A DNA stretch of 64,000 nt from Parietaria judaica (GCA_954871525.1 OX940870.1:7285501-7349500), one strand, 5' to 3'. Positions 1-12,376 are shown, counted from the first letter of the stretch. A program made the numbers and translations. The notes: generated by a model from the letters alone, not told the origin.

Positions 1-2508
1 TTGTATGGTTAATTGGGTACTTGATATTTGAGTGTTTGAATGTTGGTCAATTTATTTATATAAAAAAAAAAAGATAAATGGTAATTAATATTTAAGCTCA
101 TAAATTTTGAATTTTCCAATATTCGCACGTTATATAAAGAGATTCAGAACCAAAAACATGTAAAATGCTTGATTAATTCCGTCTATCAATTGCTGAAACA
201 TGCAAATGTTATATAAAGAGATAGAGAAGGGCTCTGTTTGGTACATAATTTGAAAACAGTTTTTTAGTTTTCTAACTTGCACAGGAGTAAATAATTTTTT
301 TGTGTGTAACTCATCAAATTGAACTCCAAAACATTTCAAGTTTTATTATGCTTTTCTAAAGGATTTTCAAATACATATTTTTGCTGTTTTCTATTTTTTC
401 ACTCAAATTTTTAGAACCGGGAAATAACTTATTTTTGTCCATGTTCCGAAAAATCTGAATTTTTTTGGTACCAGTTTCGGTTTTAAAAGTTCTTGACTCA
501 AAAACTACATGCATTATTTAAATTTAAAAACTACAAATAGTATAAAAAAACGACAATGAAAATATATAATTCACTAAAAACAACATATTAAAAACTAAAA
601 AAATGACACGTAATTTAAAATTGGAACCGGTACCAAAAATCGGAAAATATTTTTTTGGGCCACCGTTTCTGGTTCTCAGTTCTAAAAACGGGAACCGAGA
701 AGTACCAGTTCTCGGTTTTAGGCTAAGTTTCTTATATTTTTTTAAATCGATCCAGAACCGATACCGGAATAGAGACAAAACCGAAAAAATGATACCAATA
801 TTTCACCGATGCCGACTGCGACACCAACGCTAACTGCGATATTTTACTTTTGATGTATGTTGAACTTGATTATTTAGACTATATAGTATACCTCCGATAT
901 GTTAATCATGATTGTATTTGATTTTACACTATAATATATTATTTATGTTACTGTATTATTAATGTAATAATATTTTATAATTATATTAATGTATTAAAAT
1001 TTTAATTTTTAAGAAAAAAATCGAATTATATTCCAATTTTTTTTTTTTAAATAAAAAACAGAAGTGTGTACAAAACAATTATCTAAAAACAATTGTTTTT
1101 GACACTACAATTATAAAATTCTGAATTGAGAAAACAAAAACAGGTTGAGTTGTCTGCCAAATTGTATCAATGTGTTTCTGTTTTTCCTTTAGTTTTTAAA
1201 ACGATTATTAAAGTAAAGTACTGTACTAGAGTTGACGATAAAGATTATTTGTTTATCAGTTTTAGTAATCATCCAAGTTTTATACAAAATGTGTTTAATA
1301 GCAATTTATGTCAATTTGACGTGCATGTTTTTACGTTGTATATTATTATTTTGTTTAATTGTTAGTTCTGACGTACATAGTTATTTTTTCACGTGGGGAA
1401 TAATCTTTACGCTACCATAAGGTTTTGTTGAAATATATATAAGAGATGATGATGATGCGATATAACTGGTTTTGTAATGATCTACATCATCACACTAGGA
1501 CTAGAAAGGTGTAGTATATATATAGTTCCCATGCATGCACATATGGGAATAATAGTTGGGTGGATTGGTATGTACAGAAGGATATACTATAGATATACAT
1601 ACATACATATGTATATATATGTGGCGATGATATTATAAATTATAATAAGTTAATATTGAGTCTTTAGGTATAGCTCGCGGTAGAGAGTTGAGTTGGAGGA
1701 GACTAGGTCATCGTGAATGCATGACAGCAAACACCTTATGACCTTTTGAGATTTCAACCAACCCCACACACGATTTTTTTCCCACCTTTTTTTTGGAGGC
1801 TTTCGAATTGATAATATCATTAAGAATTAGATTATACTATTTAGTATAAAGTATAAGAGATATTTACAGAAAGTAAATATACATGTGCTTTATATATTTT
1901 TTTTAGTGGCATAAATTGTTAATGATATATAATAAAAAAGGTTAGCGTAAATAACATTAGTTTTAGTTAATTCTTTAACGTAATTTTCACGTGAGTGATG
2001 ACGTATGATTTGTCTATATTTAAAAAATTTATAGCTATATATCCATGTTTCCGATTCCACGTATATTTAACAAATTATCACTGTTTTATTTTTTATAATT
2101 TAGTATTAGTATATAAAGAACATCCATAAAACGACAAAGAAAGATATGAACATTAATTTTCCCCAACTGATGAACTCATAATGATTTCGTCTTTCCAGTA
2201 TTAATTTGAATTGGTTGGAGGGCATCAATTGGTTAAATTAGTTCAGGATATACCCATTTAAAGTATTCACAATTATATTTTTCCAGTAGAAAAGCAAAAT
2301 ATATATATTCACTACAACTGGATATTATCTCAAGAGTGGATGATTTTAAGATAAAATATTTTTGATAATATAAAGAATATTTTAAATAAAAATTTAAAAG
2401 GACGGTTGTCCGTTTAGCTTCTACTTATACTCCATTATATCATAAAGTTCCACCTTAAAGTCAATTAATAAATGTAAAAATAAAAACAATAATTCATTAG
2501 TCCTTTCA
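1..2508. other. AT-rich intergenic DNA without a recognisable gene
   Basis: No open frame here resembles a protein. Positions 400-830 are rich in CCGGTT/AACCGG-type motifs, as in many decayed plant DNA transposons, but I could not find matching ends. A start resembling a hAT or Harbinger terminus (GGCTCTGTTTGGTA, near 229) has no partner in the window. Confidence 0.5.
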
Positions 2509-2517
2509 ATTTTTTAA

Positions 2518-3970
2518 GGGTAAATGAGGGAAATGCCCCTTTGTGGTATTAAGTTTTTAAAAACATGCCCATTTCTAATTATGGTAATCATAACCACCGA
2601 CAAATTTAAATATGGACTAATATGCCCTTTCAATTAACTGACATTAATCTTAATTTTATTTTTTAAAATAAAATTAAAAAAAATCCTTAAATGTAGCAAA
2701 CTAAAATAAATCTTTCTTATTTTTATGATTAAACAAATATTACTCGAATTATTCTTCCCTATTTTAACGTTTGTAACAAATCCTATTTTTGATTTTTTGG
2801 TCCCAATTAATGAGTATTTAAAAACAAAATTTTAAATTATTTCTCTGTATTTTTTACAAATCTGTAATTATATTTACGTAACTATATCTACGATTCTATA
2901 TTTACGTAACTATAGCATTTAAAGTAAATAAATTTACAAAATTTCAATAAAGTTGTAGTCATAAAACTGTAAATATAATTACGAAATTTCAACACAAGAA
3001 TGAAATTATATTTCTATATTCGAAACTTATAAAATATTTACAAAGTTAATTTTGTAACTATAGATACGAATCCATAACTATAAATACAAAATTGTAGCTA
3101 CAAATATGAAACTGTACTGGTAAATGTAATTATGAATACGACACCGTAATGGATAGCTTGCTTCGATGTCCGTCGCCGATGCGGCCTAAACCCTTCATTG
3201 ATCTCACACCCGCCAGGATCTCCTCCACACCCTCGGCCCCCGACAAGCCCCGACCTCTATTACCTCACCGAGGATCCTCGGTTCCTCCGCCAGACCCCGA
3301 TACTACTCGCCTCCGCTCCAACGGTGATAGAGCGGGAGTGAGCGACAGAGAGCGATGAACAACTTCACGAGCAAGAGAGAATCAAAGACGAAGCCCATAC
3401 ATTCTCTCGAAAATCTTGAGCTTTCGCAAGGTGGGAATTTTAGAGTTCTAAGACGCAAGCTAAATTCCTAGAAACAAACAACTCTTATTTTGCACACGGG
3501 TTTCATGTGTCGATCCGAAATGAGATAATAAACAAAGAGGAGAGGAAAAGCAAACACCTTGAAGGGCGAAAAATGTACCAACTTTCACCATGAAAAGTGA
3601 TATCCACCACTAGCATTGTACTCAAAGAGAACGACGATCTGAGACGAAGAACAGAAAAGAGAAGAGGCAAGAGTTGAGTGTGAGAAGCAATGAAGAGAGA
3701 GAAATTTTTTAAATTAAATGATAACGATTTAAGGTTAAAGTAATAAATTTAATGAAAATCTGATAAATATGGGAAGTTTTCAATCATACTTTTAGGAATA
3801 TAAAAATTCGGAATTAATAATTAATTAATATACGAAATAAATAAATATAATTAATATCAGGGTTAATATTGTCCAATTTTTTTAAAAATAAGTTTAATTT
3901 ATTTTTTTTTAAAAGTGTGAGCAATTCTGCTAAACCTTAACTGATTTTTAGACCTTTCGTGAATTTATTT
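2518..3970. mobile_element. Pack-MULE-like element 1 (1453 bp)
   Basis: The element starts GGGTAAATGAGGGAAATGCC and is flanked by a perfect 9-bp direct repeat, ATTTTTTAA, at 2509-2517 and 3971-3979. Nine-bp target duplications are the hallmark of Mutator-like elements (established knowledge). Its left 110 bp and right 230 bp match the ends of the element at 61105-63463, so both belong to one family. The inner part is AT-rich with scattered TTTACA/TGTAAA motifs, except for a GC-rich block at about 3149-3700 that is absent from the sister copy and looks like captured gene sequence. No transposase is present, so it is non-autonomous. The right terminus extends some 35 bp past the region that can be paired with the left, so the inverted repeats are asymmetric. 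The superfamily is inferred from the TSD length. Confidence 0.75.
3149..3700. pseudogene. GC-rich captured segment inside Pack-MULE-like element 1
   Basis: This block has clearly higher GC than the DNA on both sides. It includes a 69-codon plus-strand frame (3149-3358) rich in proline, serine and arginine. I do not recognise the source gene, and the frame is not clearly coding. The interpretation as captured host DNA rests on the base composition shift and its absence from the second family member. Confidence 0.45.
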
Positions 3971-3979
3971 ATTTTTTAA

Positions 3980-4319
3980 TGTGTGATTTTTAGGAATTTC
4001 GTAGATTTATTTATTTTTTAATGTGGCCCGTGGAAGGCCCTCGTAAATATCTATCTTGTAAAGGTTTGCTACGCATATGTTATGAAAACATAAGTTATCG
4101 TACTTATATTATATCTAATATCCATGGATAATTTATAATAAAAGATAAATTTATGTCAAAAATAGTATTTTAATGCTAGGTTGTATTTGGTGTGAAAATC
4201 TAATCGAATGTAATTAGAATATTGTGACTTGGAAAATTTTAATAAATGGGTAAACAACTAAACTGTCGGATCAAATAATTGATTATGCACCATTTTGTTT
4301 TGTAAGATATTCGTGCTTT

Positions 4320-4350
<31 letters not shown>

Positions 4351-5739
4351 GTGTATGATTTTACGTGACATGAAAAGGCAGATAATAATTAAGAAATGAA
4401 AAGATGAGCACCAAATATGAATAACATCCAATACCTAAAAAATGGAAAGCTTGCTTGGCGACGAGAAACTTTATTCTAATTTTGCATAAGAAGTAGCTCA
4501 AGTAGACCCCAAACATCCTTTCTTATGTCCCTTCACATTTTGGCTTATTCTTCTTTCCTTTCATTAATAATTATTAATAATACATGCAATTTGGTATGGT
4601 TGTTTGTGCCTATTATTGCCTCAACGGAACACGAAACAGATTTCTTTTTATTTCTGTCCAGCAACAAATTTTAGCTGATATCATTGATTTTATAACCAGT
4701 TAAAATATATATATCATATATTATATATTTTTATTGGATCAGATTTAAGAGTGTTAAAAACGAGAAGAAAAAAAAATCCAAATTGGTTACTGAACATTTT
4801 AAAAACTCAATACTAGAGAGTTCGGGATAAGTAAGATATTCGGTAGTTGGTTTTTACTTTGAGAATTGATAAATAATTTTTAACATATTATATATTATAT
4901 TAATCAAATAAGCATAAATGTAACTAATTTTAACATAATATTTAACGAAATAATATCAATTTGTGAGCAATAAGAACTTCTTTTTATCTATTTGTTTGCA
5001 TAAAAAATACTATTGAGTATTGACAAAGGAAAAAGTTTCATATATATATATATAAATATATATATTTATATTTTAGGACAAATACAAGGTCCACTAGGGT
5101 CTAAAATTTAAACCTAAGACCGAAAATTCAACTAAGGTTTTCAAAGCATGATCGGTTCTACAGTAAAATGAAAAAGATTCTTCGGTTTTTAAATTTAAAA
5201 AAAAATCAAAAAATAAGATCTATATCGTTTTAAAAGTAAAACAGAGACCGAACACTGTTGACGTGCCTGATTCTTATTATATATGTGAAATACTATTAAA
5301 ATACGTCCATAATTATATAGTTTTCTTTGTTTGAGTTTTTTCTGTTTACCCGGCGAGTACTCATACATGGGAAATGAATTTTAATTACAATAACTAATCT
5401 CAATTAAGAAGGTTCATCAATGGTTAGTTCTTTAAAATATCAAATCATTATTTGTTTCTCCAAACAAATTAAACGCACATTTTTGCATGGGAACACCACA
5501 CACATACATACATCACATGGTCAGAGAAAATTACTGTTGTAGACGAGAATATGAACTGTTTGAAACTTCTAACGCGATTTGCGAATAAACGTCCGAAATT
5601 CATGTAATTTTTTCCATGGTTTCTGAAAGGAAAAATTAATATATAGAAAAAAATAAAATAGAAAAGTGAATCAACACGACGACAAAATTGAACATGGGAC
5701 TTTTACACTCTACGAAAAGCCAAGGCTTATGTGAATCAA
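3980..5739. other. AT-rich intergenic DNA
   Basis: No gene was seen. There are short (TA)n runs near 4320-4350 and 5040-5070. Confidence 0.5.
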
Positions 5740-5835
5740 AATCAATTGATTACGACATGAAATTTAATAGTAATATCACGTGTGTGTGATATATACATAA
5801 TTACACACATTACACATACTATACATACACTATAT
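5740..5835 (+). repeat. 96-bp direct repeat, copy A (left of Copia element)
   Basis: This 96-bp sequence lies directly against the first base of the left LTR and is repeated without mismatch at 8886-8981, directly after the last base of the right LTR. It contains a CACGTG palindrome. Copia insertions normally duplicate 5 bp, so this is not an ordinary target duplication. Confidence 0.9.
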
Positions 5836-6145
5836 TGTTGGGTATCCCTCCTATTTGGAGGCCCAACAATGTGGGTTATTTTTGACCCATTGATCCATGT
5901 AACTGGCCCATGAAGCCTAGATCATAAATGACTTAGATGAGATGAAGAAATAGATGAGTGAAGGAGAGAGACAAAACAAGAGAAAGAGAGAAAGAGAGCA
6001 AATTCGCGGTTTCCGCCCAGTTTCGTCGACCCTGAGGAAAATCGTCATTGCGCACTCGTTCACCAATGGATCGTCGTGATTTTTGGGCAGAACGTTCCTA
6101 AGACATAGAGGTACGTTCTGAATGGTGGAGATGTGGTTTGAATGT
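5836..6145 (+). repeat. 5' LTR of Copia element, 3' half deleted
   Basis: Matches the first 310 bp of the LTR at 8229-8885. The first 33 bases can fold back: TGTTGGG pairs with CCCAACA and CCTCC with GGAGG around a TATTT loop. The match to the LTR ends at 6145. Confidence 0.88.
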
Positions 6146-6146
6146 C

Positions 6147-8213
6147 ATGTACGACAATCTTCGAGTGTTTGGGTGCATGGCGTATGTGCACGTTCCGAAG
6201 GATGAGAGGTCGAAGTTGGATGACAATACCAAGAAATGTATATTCGTTGGTTATGGGCTCGATGAGTTTGGATATCGTTTCTTTGATCCGGTTTCAAGAA
6301 AGCTTGTTCGTAGTCGTGATGTTGTATTCATGGAAGATTACACCATTGAAGATATCGACAAAGTTGAGAAAGAAATTCCAACCTTTGAAGACGAAGAATT
6401 AGTTGATGGGGAACCAACTAATCTTGCTCCCACCCCGACCGTTGTCGAAGATGTGCAAATTGAAAATCACGGTATGGATTTACATGTTAATCATTTAAAT
6501 CCTAATGATTTTGTTGATGTTGAAAATGAGGTTGGCCATGAAGATGAAAGTGAGCAACCTTTTAATGAGTTGAGGCGGTCCACTCGTGTTAGACATCCTT
6601 CCGTTCGATACCCCTCGAACGAATATGTCTTTCTCACCGATGACGGAGAACCCGAAAGCTTTGAAGAAGCTTTGGATGACGAAAACAAAAAGGAGTGGAT
6701 GGATGCCATGGAAGATGAGATGCAATCGCTTCGTGAGAATAACACTTTTGAATTGGTGAAGTTACCAAAGGGTAAAAAGGTATTAAAGAATCGATGGATT
6801 TATCGTGTGAAGCAAGACGAAAGCACTTTGCAAAAACGGTTCAAGGCTCGCTTGGTGGTAAAGGGCTTTAGTCAAAGAAAAGGCATTGACTTTAGCGAGA
6901 TTTTTGCTCCCGTGGTGAAGATGCAATCCATTCGGGTAGTGCTTGGGCTAGCCGCTAGCCTTGATTTGGAAGTTGAGCAAATGGACGTGAAGACGGCTTT
7001 TCTTCACGGTGATTTACATGAAGAGATTTACATGGAGCAACCGGAGGGTTTTCGAGAAAATGGTAAAGAAGACTATGTTTGCAAATTGGTAAAGAGTTTT
7101 TACGGCTTGAAACAAGCACCGCGACAATGGTACAAAAAGTTTAACTCGGTGATGGTTAAACATGGCTACAAGATGACAAATGCCGATCATTGTGTGTTTG
7201 TGCGCAATTTCTCCGATGGTGATTTCATTATCCTTTTGCTCTATGTTGACGATATGCTTATTGTCGGAAAGAACATTGCTCGGATTGAAGAGTTGAAGAA
7301 GACTTTGAGTGAGTCTTTTCCGATGAAGGATTTGGGACAAGCGAAAAAAATCCTTGGAATTGAGATTTTTCGTCATCGAGATGCGAAGAAGTTGTACTTG
7401 TCTCAAGAATCATACATCGAGAAAGTTCTTCGACGTTTCAAGATGGATGAAGCAAAAGCGGTGAGCATTCCGCTTGCTTCTCATTTCAAGCTTAGCCACC
7501 AACAATGTCCATCTACCGATGATGAAAAGTCAAGTATGAAGAACGTTCCATACTCGTCGGCGGTTGGTAGTTTGATGTACGCCATGGTTTGTACGAGGCC
7601 GGATATTGCCCACGCTGTGGGAATGGTGAGTCGTTATCTCTCAAATCCGGGAAGACATCATTGGGAGGCCGTGAAGTGGGTTATGAGATATCTCCGGGGG
7701 ACTTCGAATTTGAGACTAGCTTTGGGATGCGAGAAGCCTACGTTAGTTGGTTATACGGATTCGGATCTAGCCGAAAGCTTGGATGATCGAAAATCTACTT
7801 CGGGGCATATGGTGACTTTTGCCGGGGGAGCCGTGGCATGGCAATCGAAGTTGCAAAAGTGTGTTGCACTCTCTACTACCGAGGCCGAGTTCATTGCCGC
7901 CGTTGAAGCGGCGAAAGATTTGTTGTGGTTGAGGAAATTTACAATGGAGCTTGGAGTCAAACAAGAAAAATATGTCTTGTTTTGTGATAATCAAAGCGCT
8001 ATTCATTTAGCGAAGAACTCCTCGTTTCACTCAAGGTCGAAACACATTGATGTTCGTTATCATTGGATCCGTGACGCATTGGATTCTAAGTTGATGGAGC
8101 TCGAGAAGATTCACACCGATGACAATGGTTCTGATATGTTGACAAAGGTTTTGCCGAGAGGGAAGTTTGAGTTTTGTCGCTCGGTTGCCGGGTTGACATT
8201 GCCCTCCAACTAG
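6147..8213 (+). CDS. Copia pol remnant: integrase C-terminus, reverse transcriptase, RNase H
   Basis: An uninterrupted 688-residue frame that begins inside the integrase C-terminal region (motif NLRVFGCMAYVHVP at the start). Reverse transcriptase of the RVT_2 type follows, with the FYGLKQAPRQWYKKF motif and the catalytic YVDD at residues 366-369. RNase H follows, with the KSTSGHMVTFAGGAVAWQSK and DNQSAIHLAKN motifs (Asp at residue 614). The first ATG at 6147 is a by-product of the deletion, not an authentic start; the frame reads back without a stop into LTR sequence at 6138. With no gag, protease or integrase core it cannot drive its own transposition. The lack of stops is notable against 3 percent LTR divergence. 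Confidence 0.92.
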   Translation: MYDNLRVFGCMAYVHVPKDERSKLDDNTKKCIFVGYGLDEFGYRFFDPVSRKLVRSRDVVFMEDYTIEDIDKVEKEIPTFEDEELVDGEPTNLAPTPTVVEDVQIENHGMDLHVNHLNPNDFVDVENEVGHEDESEQPFNELRRSTRVRHPSVRYPSNEYVFLTDDGEPESFEEALDDENKKEWMDAMEDEMQSLRENNTFELVKLPKGKKVLKNRWIYRVKQDESTLQKRFKARLVVKGFSQRKGIDFSEIFAPVVKMQSIRVVLGLAASLDLEVEQMDVKTAFLHGDLHEEIYMEQPEGFRENGKEDYVCKLVKSFYGLKQAPRQWYKKFNSVMVKHGYKMTNADHCVFVRNFSDGDFIILLLYVDDMLIVGKNIARIEELKKTLSESFPMKDLGQAKKILGIEIFRHRDAKKLYLSQESYIEKVLRRFKMDEAKAVSIPLASHFKLSHQQCPSTDDEKSSMKNVPYSSAVGSLMYAMVCTRPDIAHAVGMVSRYLSNPGRHHWEAVKWVMRYLRGTSNLRLALGCEKPTLVGYTDSDLAESLDDRKSTSGHMVTFAGGAVAWQSKLQKCVALSTTEAEFIAAVEAAKDLLWLRKFTMELGVKQEKYVLFCDNQSAIHLAKNSSFHSRSKHIDVRYHWIRDALDSKLMELEKIHTDDNGSDMLTKVLPRGKFEFCRSVAGLTLPSN

Positions 8214-8228
8214 TCGGTCGGGGGAGTT

Positions 8229-8885
8229 TGTTGGGTATCCCTCCTATTTGGAGGCCCAACAATGTGGGTTATTTTTGACCCATTGATCCATGTAACCGGC
8301 CCATGAAGCCTAGGTCATAAATGACTTAGATGAGATGAAGAAATAGATGAGTGAAGGAGAGAGACAAAACAAGAGAAAGAGAGAAAGAGAGTAAATTCGC
8401 GGTTTCCGCCCAGTTTCGTCAACCCTGAGGAAAATCATCATTGCGCACTCGTTCACCGATGGATTGTCGTAATTTTTGGGCAGAACGTTCCTAAGACATA
8501 GAGGTACGTTCTGAACGGTGGAGATGTGGTTTGGATGTTTCTAGGTCGGTCTGAAGAGTGGAAACCAGAGGCTGTTTTGTGAGAACGTTTTTCACAAATT
8601 CTTCTCTTGCTTGTTTGTTGTAATCCGAGATTGGTGTTCGATCTTGATGATGATGATGATGTATGCCTCTAGTTTTATCTAGGGAAGAATTCATTTTTAC
8701 CTCACTCTTGATTATAGTGGATTTTAAGCGGCCTACGGGTCCCGTGGTTTTTTACTCCGTTTTGGGGGTTTTTCCACGCTAAAATTGTCTTGTGTTCGTG
8801 GTTGTGTTTCGATTATTATCGCATTCATATTTCAGCGGCTATTGGGAGATATTGAGATTCCGTTGCGTTGCGCTTTCTCCCAACA
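8229..8885 (+). repeat. 3' LTR of Copia element (657 bp)
   Basis: Begins TGTTGGGTATCC and ends CTCCCAACA. It directly follows the pol stop codon (8211-8213) and purine tract. It is complete, unlike the left copy. Confidence 0.9.
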
Positions 8886-8981
8886 AATCAATTGATTACG
8901 ACATGAAATTTAATAGTAATATCACGTGTGTGTGATATATACATAATTACACACATTACACATACTATACATACACTATAT
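8886..8981 (+). repeat. 96-bp direct repeat, copy B (right of Copia element)
   Basis: Identical to 5740-5835 over all 96 bases. The flanks diverge immediately outside the two copies, so the duplication is exactly bounded by the retrotransposon on its inner side. Confidence 0.9.
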
Positions 8982-9831
8982 AATATATGCGGTACATAAT
9001 TATATGTTTCTATGAGGTCTGATATCAGTGCCAGATATACTGATTAAATTGTCAATTATTGCCCTTTTTACTGCCTTTATATAGTCATGATTTTTAAATT
9101 ATTATTACATATATATATACACAAATCTATATATTCTTTTGGTCCTACATTAAGTAGTACTGATAAACAGCTATACCTTCTGTGGATGATTTAAACCTTA
9201 AAGTAGCAAATCCATTGCATAATTGGTTGATCGAAAAATTATCACAAACTAAATTGACAACATGATTAAAATTATCTCTTTGGCTAATATTGTTGCACAA
9301 CTTTTTACTCTTTTTTTAATACCCAGTTGCTTTATTTTGTAAGATGTTATAATCAATTTAAGAGTTGTGCACGGATATTGACATTGAATGCGACTTTCAA
9401 AAAGATATACGTAAGGTGAATCCGATCATTTAAATGCAATAATTTTAATTTTTTTTTATTTGTACTTACGGGACTTTTAGGAGAAACTCACTAAGAGAAA
9501 TTCATTGAGATACTAAAGTTTGTTCGAATTTGACGATAGGAGTAGAGCTTAAGCTAGACATTTTTAGACTAGTTTTTTCAGTTTTCAGGCGTTACTTTGT
9601 TATCACGGTGTTCCCGAGCCATAAGTGAGGAATAATTATTGATAAATTTGAAATGAAGTCCTAAGAGTGATTTTCGACTCTCTTAAAGAAAATATTATTT
9701 TTAAGCCCTCGGTTTGACCACGTTAGATTTCACAAACGTTGTTAAGGTCAGATTTTGTCAAATCATCCCTCAACACTTCTAGTGTCGTTTTATGTACAAA
9801 CGATGAAGAATAGAGGGAACGATACTTCTAG
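8982..9831. other. AT-rich intergenic DNA
   Basis: No coding frame or RNA gene was recognised. Confidence 0.5.
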
Positions 9832-10451
9832 TGTAGAACCGTTTAAAGCCCAATAGCGATAAGGCCCAAAGAGATCAAAGCCTGCCAGCATGAAGACACC
9901 TTATCGCGTCATATCAACGAGGCCTATCGAGAAGCGAGGCCTTATCACCCAAGAGAGCGCATCGAACAAAGGTTTATCGAAGAAGAGTCTCATCGGGAAA
10001 ATCCAATTGAATTAAAAGAGGAAGCAAGTCGAGATCGCGAAAAAGGAGGGAGATTCGTTCATTCAGTTGAGGATTTCGTGGGATATCCAACGCATTCAAG
10101 GAATGTCAGCAACAATCAGAGCAAGAAAGAAGGAAACCCTAGCACGATTTGTGAGAATAATCTAGAAACCCTAAAGCCTATAAATATGCATGTAAACTCA
10201 TTGTTAAATTCATTCAGTATCAATCAATCGTGAGTTTGAGAGAGAAAGTCTTGTGTTCTTGAGTTTGCTTAATCATAGTATTCTCAATTTCCCAAGGACT
10301 GGAGTATGTGATCTTCGATTATCCAAGCTACTAAACGGAAGAAACCGGGTCCTCTCGGAATCACAATAAATCAAGAGTATTCGTGTTCACAATTATTTGC
10401 GTTCTTTCGATTGTTCTTGTGACTGTAAGGCGTCCCAAAACGCCCTCTACA
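9832..10451 (+). mobile_element. Probable solo LTR (620 bp)
   Basis: The segment begins TGTAGAACCG and ends CCCTCTACA, giving TGTAGA/TCTACA inverted ends. It has higher GC than its surroundings and contains a TATA-like TATAAATA near 10182 followed by a T-rich leader, the layout of an LTR promoter. No second copy, primer site or coding region is next to it. A 5-bp target duplication is not present at the chosen ends, so either the ends are slightly off or the LTR came from recombination between two insertions. Confidence 0.5.
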
Positions 10452-12376
10452 AACGTTCCATGAATTTCCAAATTAAAATCAAATTGATGCTTAAATAAGT
10501 AAAATAAAAAATAAAAATCTTCGAGTGTGAAAAATCTACTCACCCTTTTCAAAGATTTTATCACGAAGTGTATAATTGCTCTCTTCATTATTTTGTATTT
10601 TTCTCTGAAATTGAAAGCTCATTATCCGTTTACTTATACTGTATGGGCTGTTTGGGCTCTGCCTAAAGCTATTGAAGTTGGCCTAAATTAAAGAATGGTC
10701 CCCTATTTCTCCAAAGGTCAAATATTGCTACTGTTACTTTTTTTATTTTATTTTATTTTATTTTTCTTCTGTAATGTTGAAAATCACCAACATTTCTAAG
10801 ATCTCATTGACCATAAATTCTACTTTACTCTTAGAAAAATAAGATGATAAACATATCACTTTCATGGTTCATTTGAAAAATGAGCGACATATTGTTCTTG
10901 GGTCTGCATCAGTAGTCCAGTGACAGTGAAAAAGTCAAAAGACCTGCTCTTATTATGATAATATTCCTTCTATTGACCTCTCAGTCCTCGTGCAGGTTAA
11001 ACGACGATCTTCTTCGTCGTACGACATGTCACAGTCACCAATTGTTTTTGTTGGGGGTATTTGCGGCATATGTACCCAATTTTATACCAAATGCACCAAT
11101 ATATTCATATTTTTTTTAACAATGTCTAAGTCCAATTTCATCCCCATCACATTAACATATGTTAAGCGAGACCGATAGGGACATTCTTATATTTCAAGTT
11201 TAATATAAGTGTTGAATAATCGATACTTTTTAAGTTTGATCGCAAACATACACATGTCTCCATTGATGAAAGATTGATAGAATTGGAAATACTGTTTTGT
11301 GCTCTTTGGGTACTGTATTAGTTTTTTAAAATCAGCACATTGGAGTACTTATACCGTAAATATTTCTATATAGTATAGCCATTTAATTAAGGTGTGAAAT
11401 CTAACCCGGTGTGAAAAATCATTGGGGCTCAAAGCCAAGAGGAAAGAAATCCAAAATATGAAATGATTTGGGGGATATTGTGCCCACCAAATAAAAGAGG
11501 GTATCTAATAATTTGATGAACCATAATTCAAGAACCATGTTATAAGGGACGACCCTTAACTTATTTGACACTTTACATGTCAGCACGACAAAAAGAAAGG
11601 GACCATCAAAATTCATAAAAAAAAATTTGGAGAGAAAATAAATAATAATAAAAAAAATACATACATAAAAAGTCATCTCAAGATTATGCCATACAATTTT
11701 CAATTTTGATACGCTGATAAGAGCCAAATTGATCTCCTAGATACAACTATAAGCTCTATATCTAAAATAGTGTTTTGGGGCGGCATAATCTCGTTGTTTG
11801 TTTATCACGAATTAAGTATCTATCTTACCAATCGTGAAATTAGATACTAAACCCGTGATTAACAAATGTATTCTGCTTGTTCAGTGACTCAGTAAGGCGA
11901 ACTATAGCTCAAAGCCCATATGGATATTATTGAGAGAAAAATATCTCCAGAATGGAACATAATGTAATTAAAAATCAAGTGGACAGTGAGGACAAAAATA
12001 TGTAGAAGATTGGTTCTGTTGATTCAACTTGTTGGTATACATATCTTGCATCAATTAAGCAAACTTGTGATAGTTTGAAAAGAATCTAATAAAAATATGG
12101 ATATCTAAGAATCTTTGCTGTCGGAATTTGGATTGGTTACACACAGTTTAATCGGAATTCGGAATGGTTACGAATTCATATACTCAACCACTAAGCTCTG
12201 TTGTATCAAAACGTTACGACTTTCGGCATTATAATAACACGATTTAAGAAAATATGTCACAGAAATACCATCTCAAGAATTTTATTGCATATTTTGGAAT
12301 AATATCTCATGAGAAACAACCAAGTGGGAAATATCTTAACCCCTGCTTGCAAGTTTTTTCTCAAAAAATCTTCACA
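10452..12376. other. Intergenic region between solo LTR and NAT gene
   Basis: AT-rich, with a (TTTTA)n run near 10745. The segment 11400-11780 has a 102-codon minus frame that looks like decayed repeat sequence rather than a gene. Nothing else is supported. The last part holds the 3' UTR of the NAT gene. Confidence 0.45.

Larger units (their letters stand above)
5836..8885 (+). mobile_element. Internally deleted Ty1/Copia LTR retrotransposon
   Basis: LTR sequence at 5836-6145 and 8229-8885 bounds a pol remnant on the plus strand. The right LTR is complete (657 bp, TG...CA). The left LTR stops after 310 bp and joins directly to integrase-coding sequence at 6145/6146, so U5, primer binding site, gag, protease and most of integrase are gone. 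A purine-rich tract with GGGGGAG lies just before the right LTR (8216-8228). About 10 differences, all transitions by eye, separate the two LTRs over 310 bp, as expected from decay of methylated cytosines in an older insertion. Confidence 0.9.

Noticed and set aside
229..345. Possible MITE beginning GGCTCTGTTTGGTA
   Set aside because: Looks like a hAT or Harbinger terminus, but no inverted partner or target duplication was found in the flanking few kilobases.
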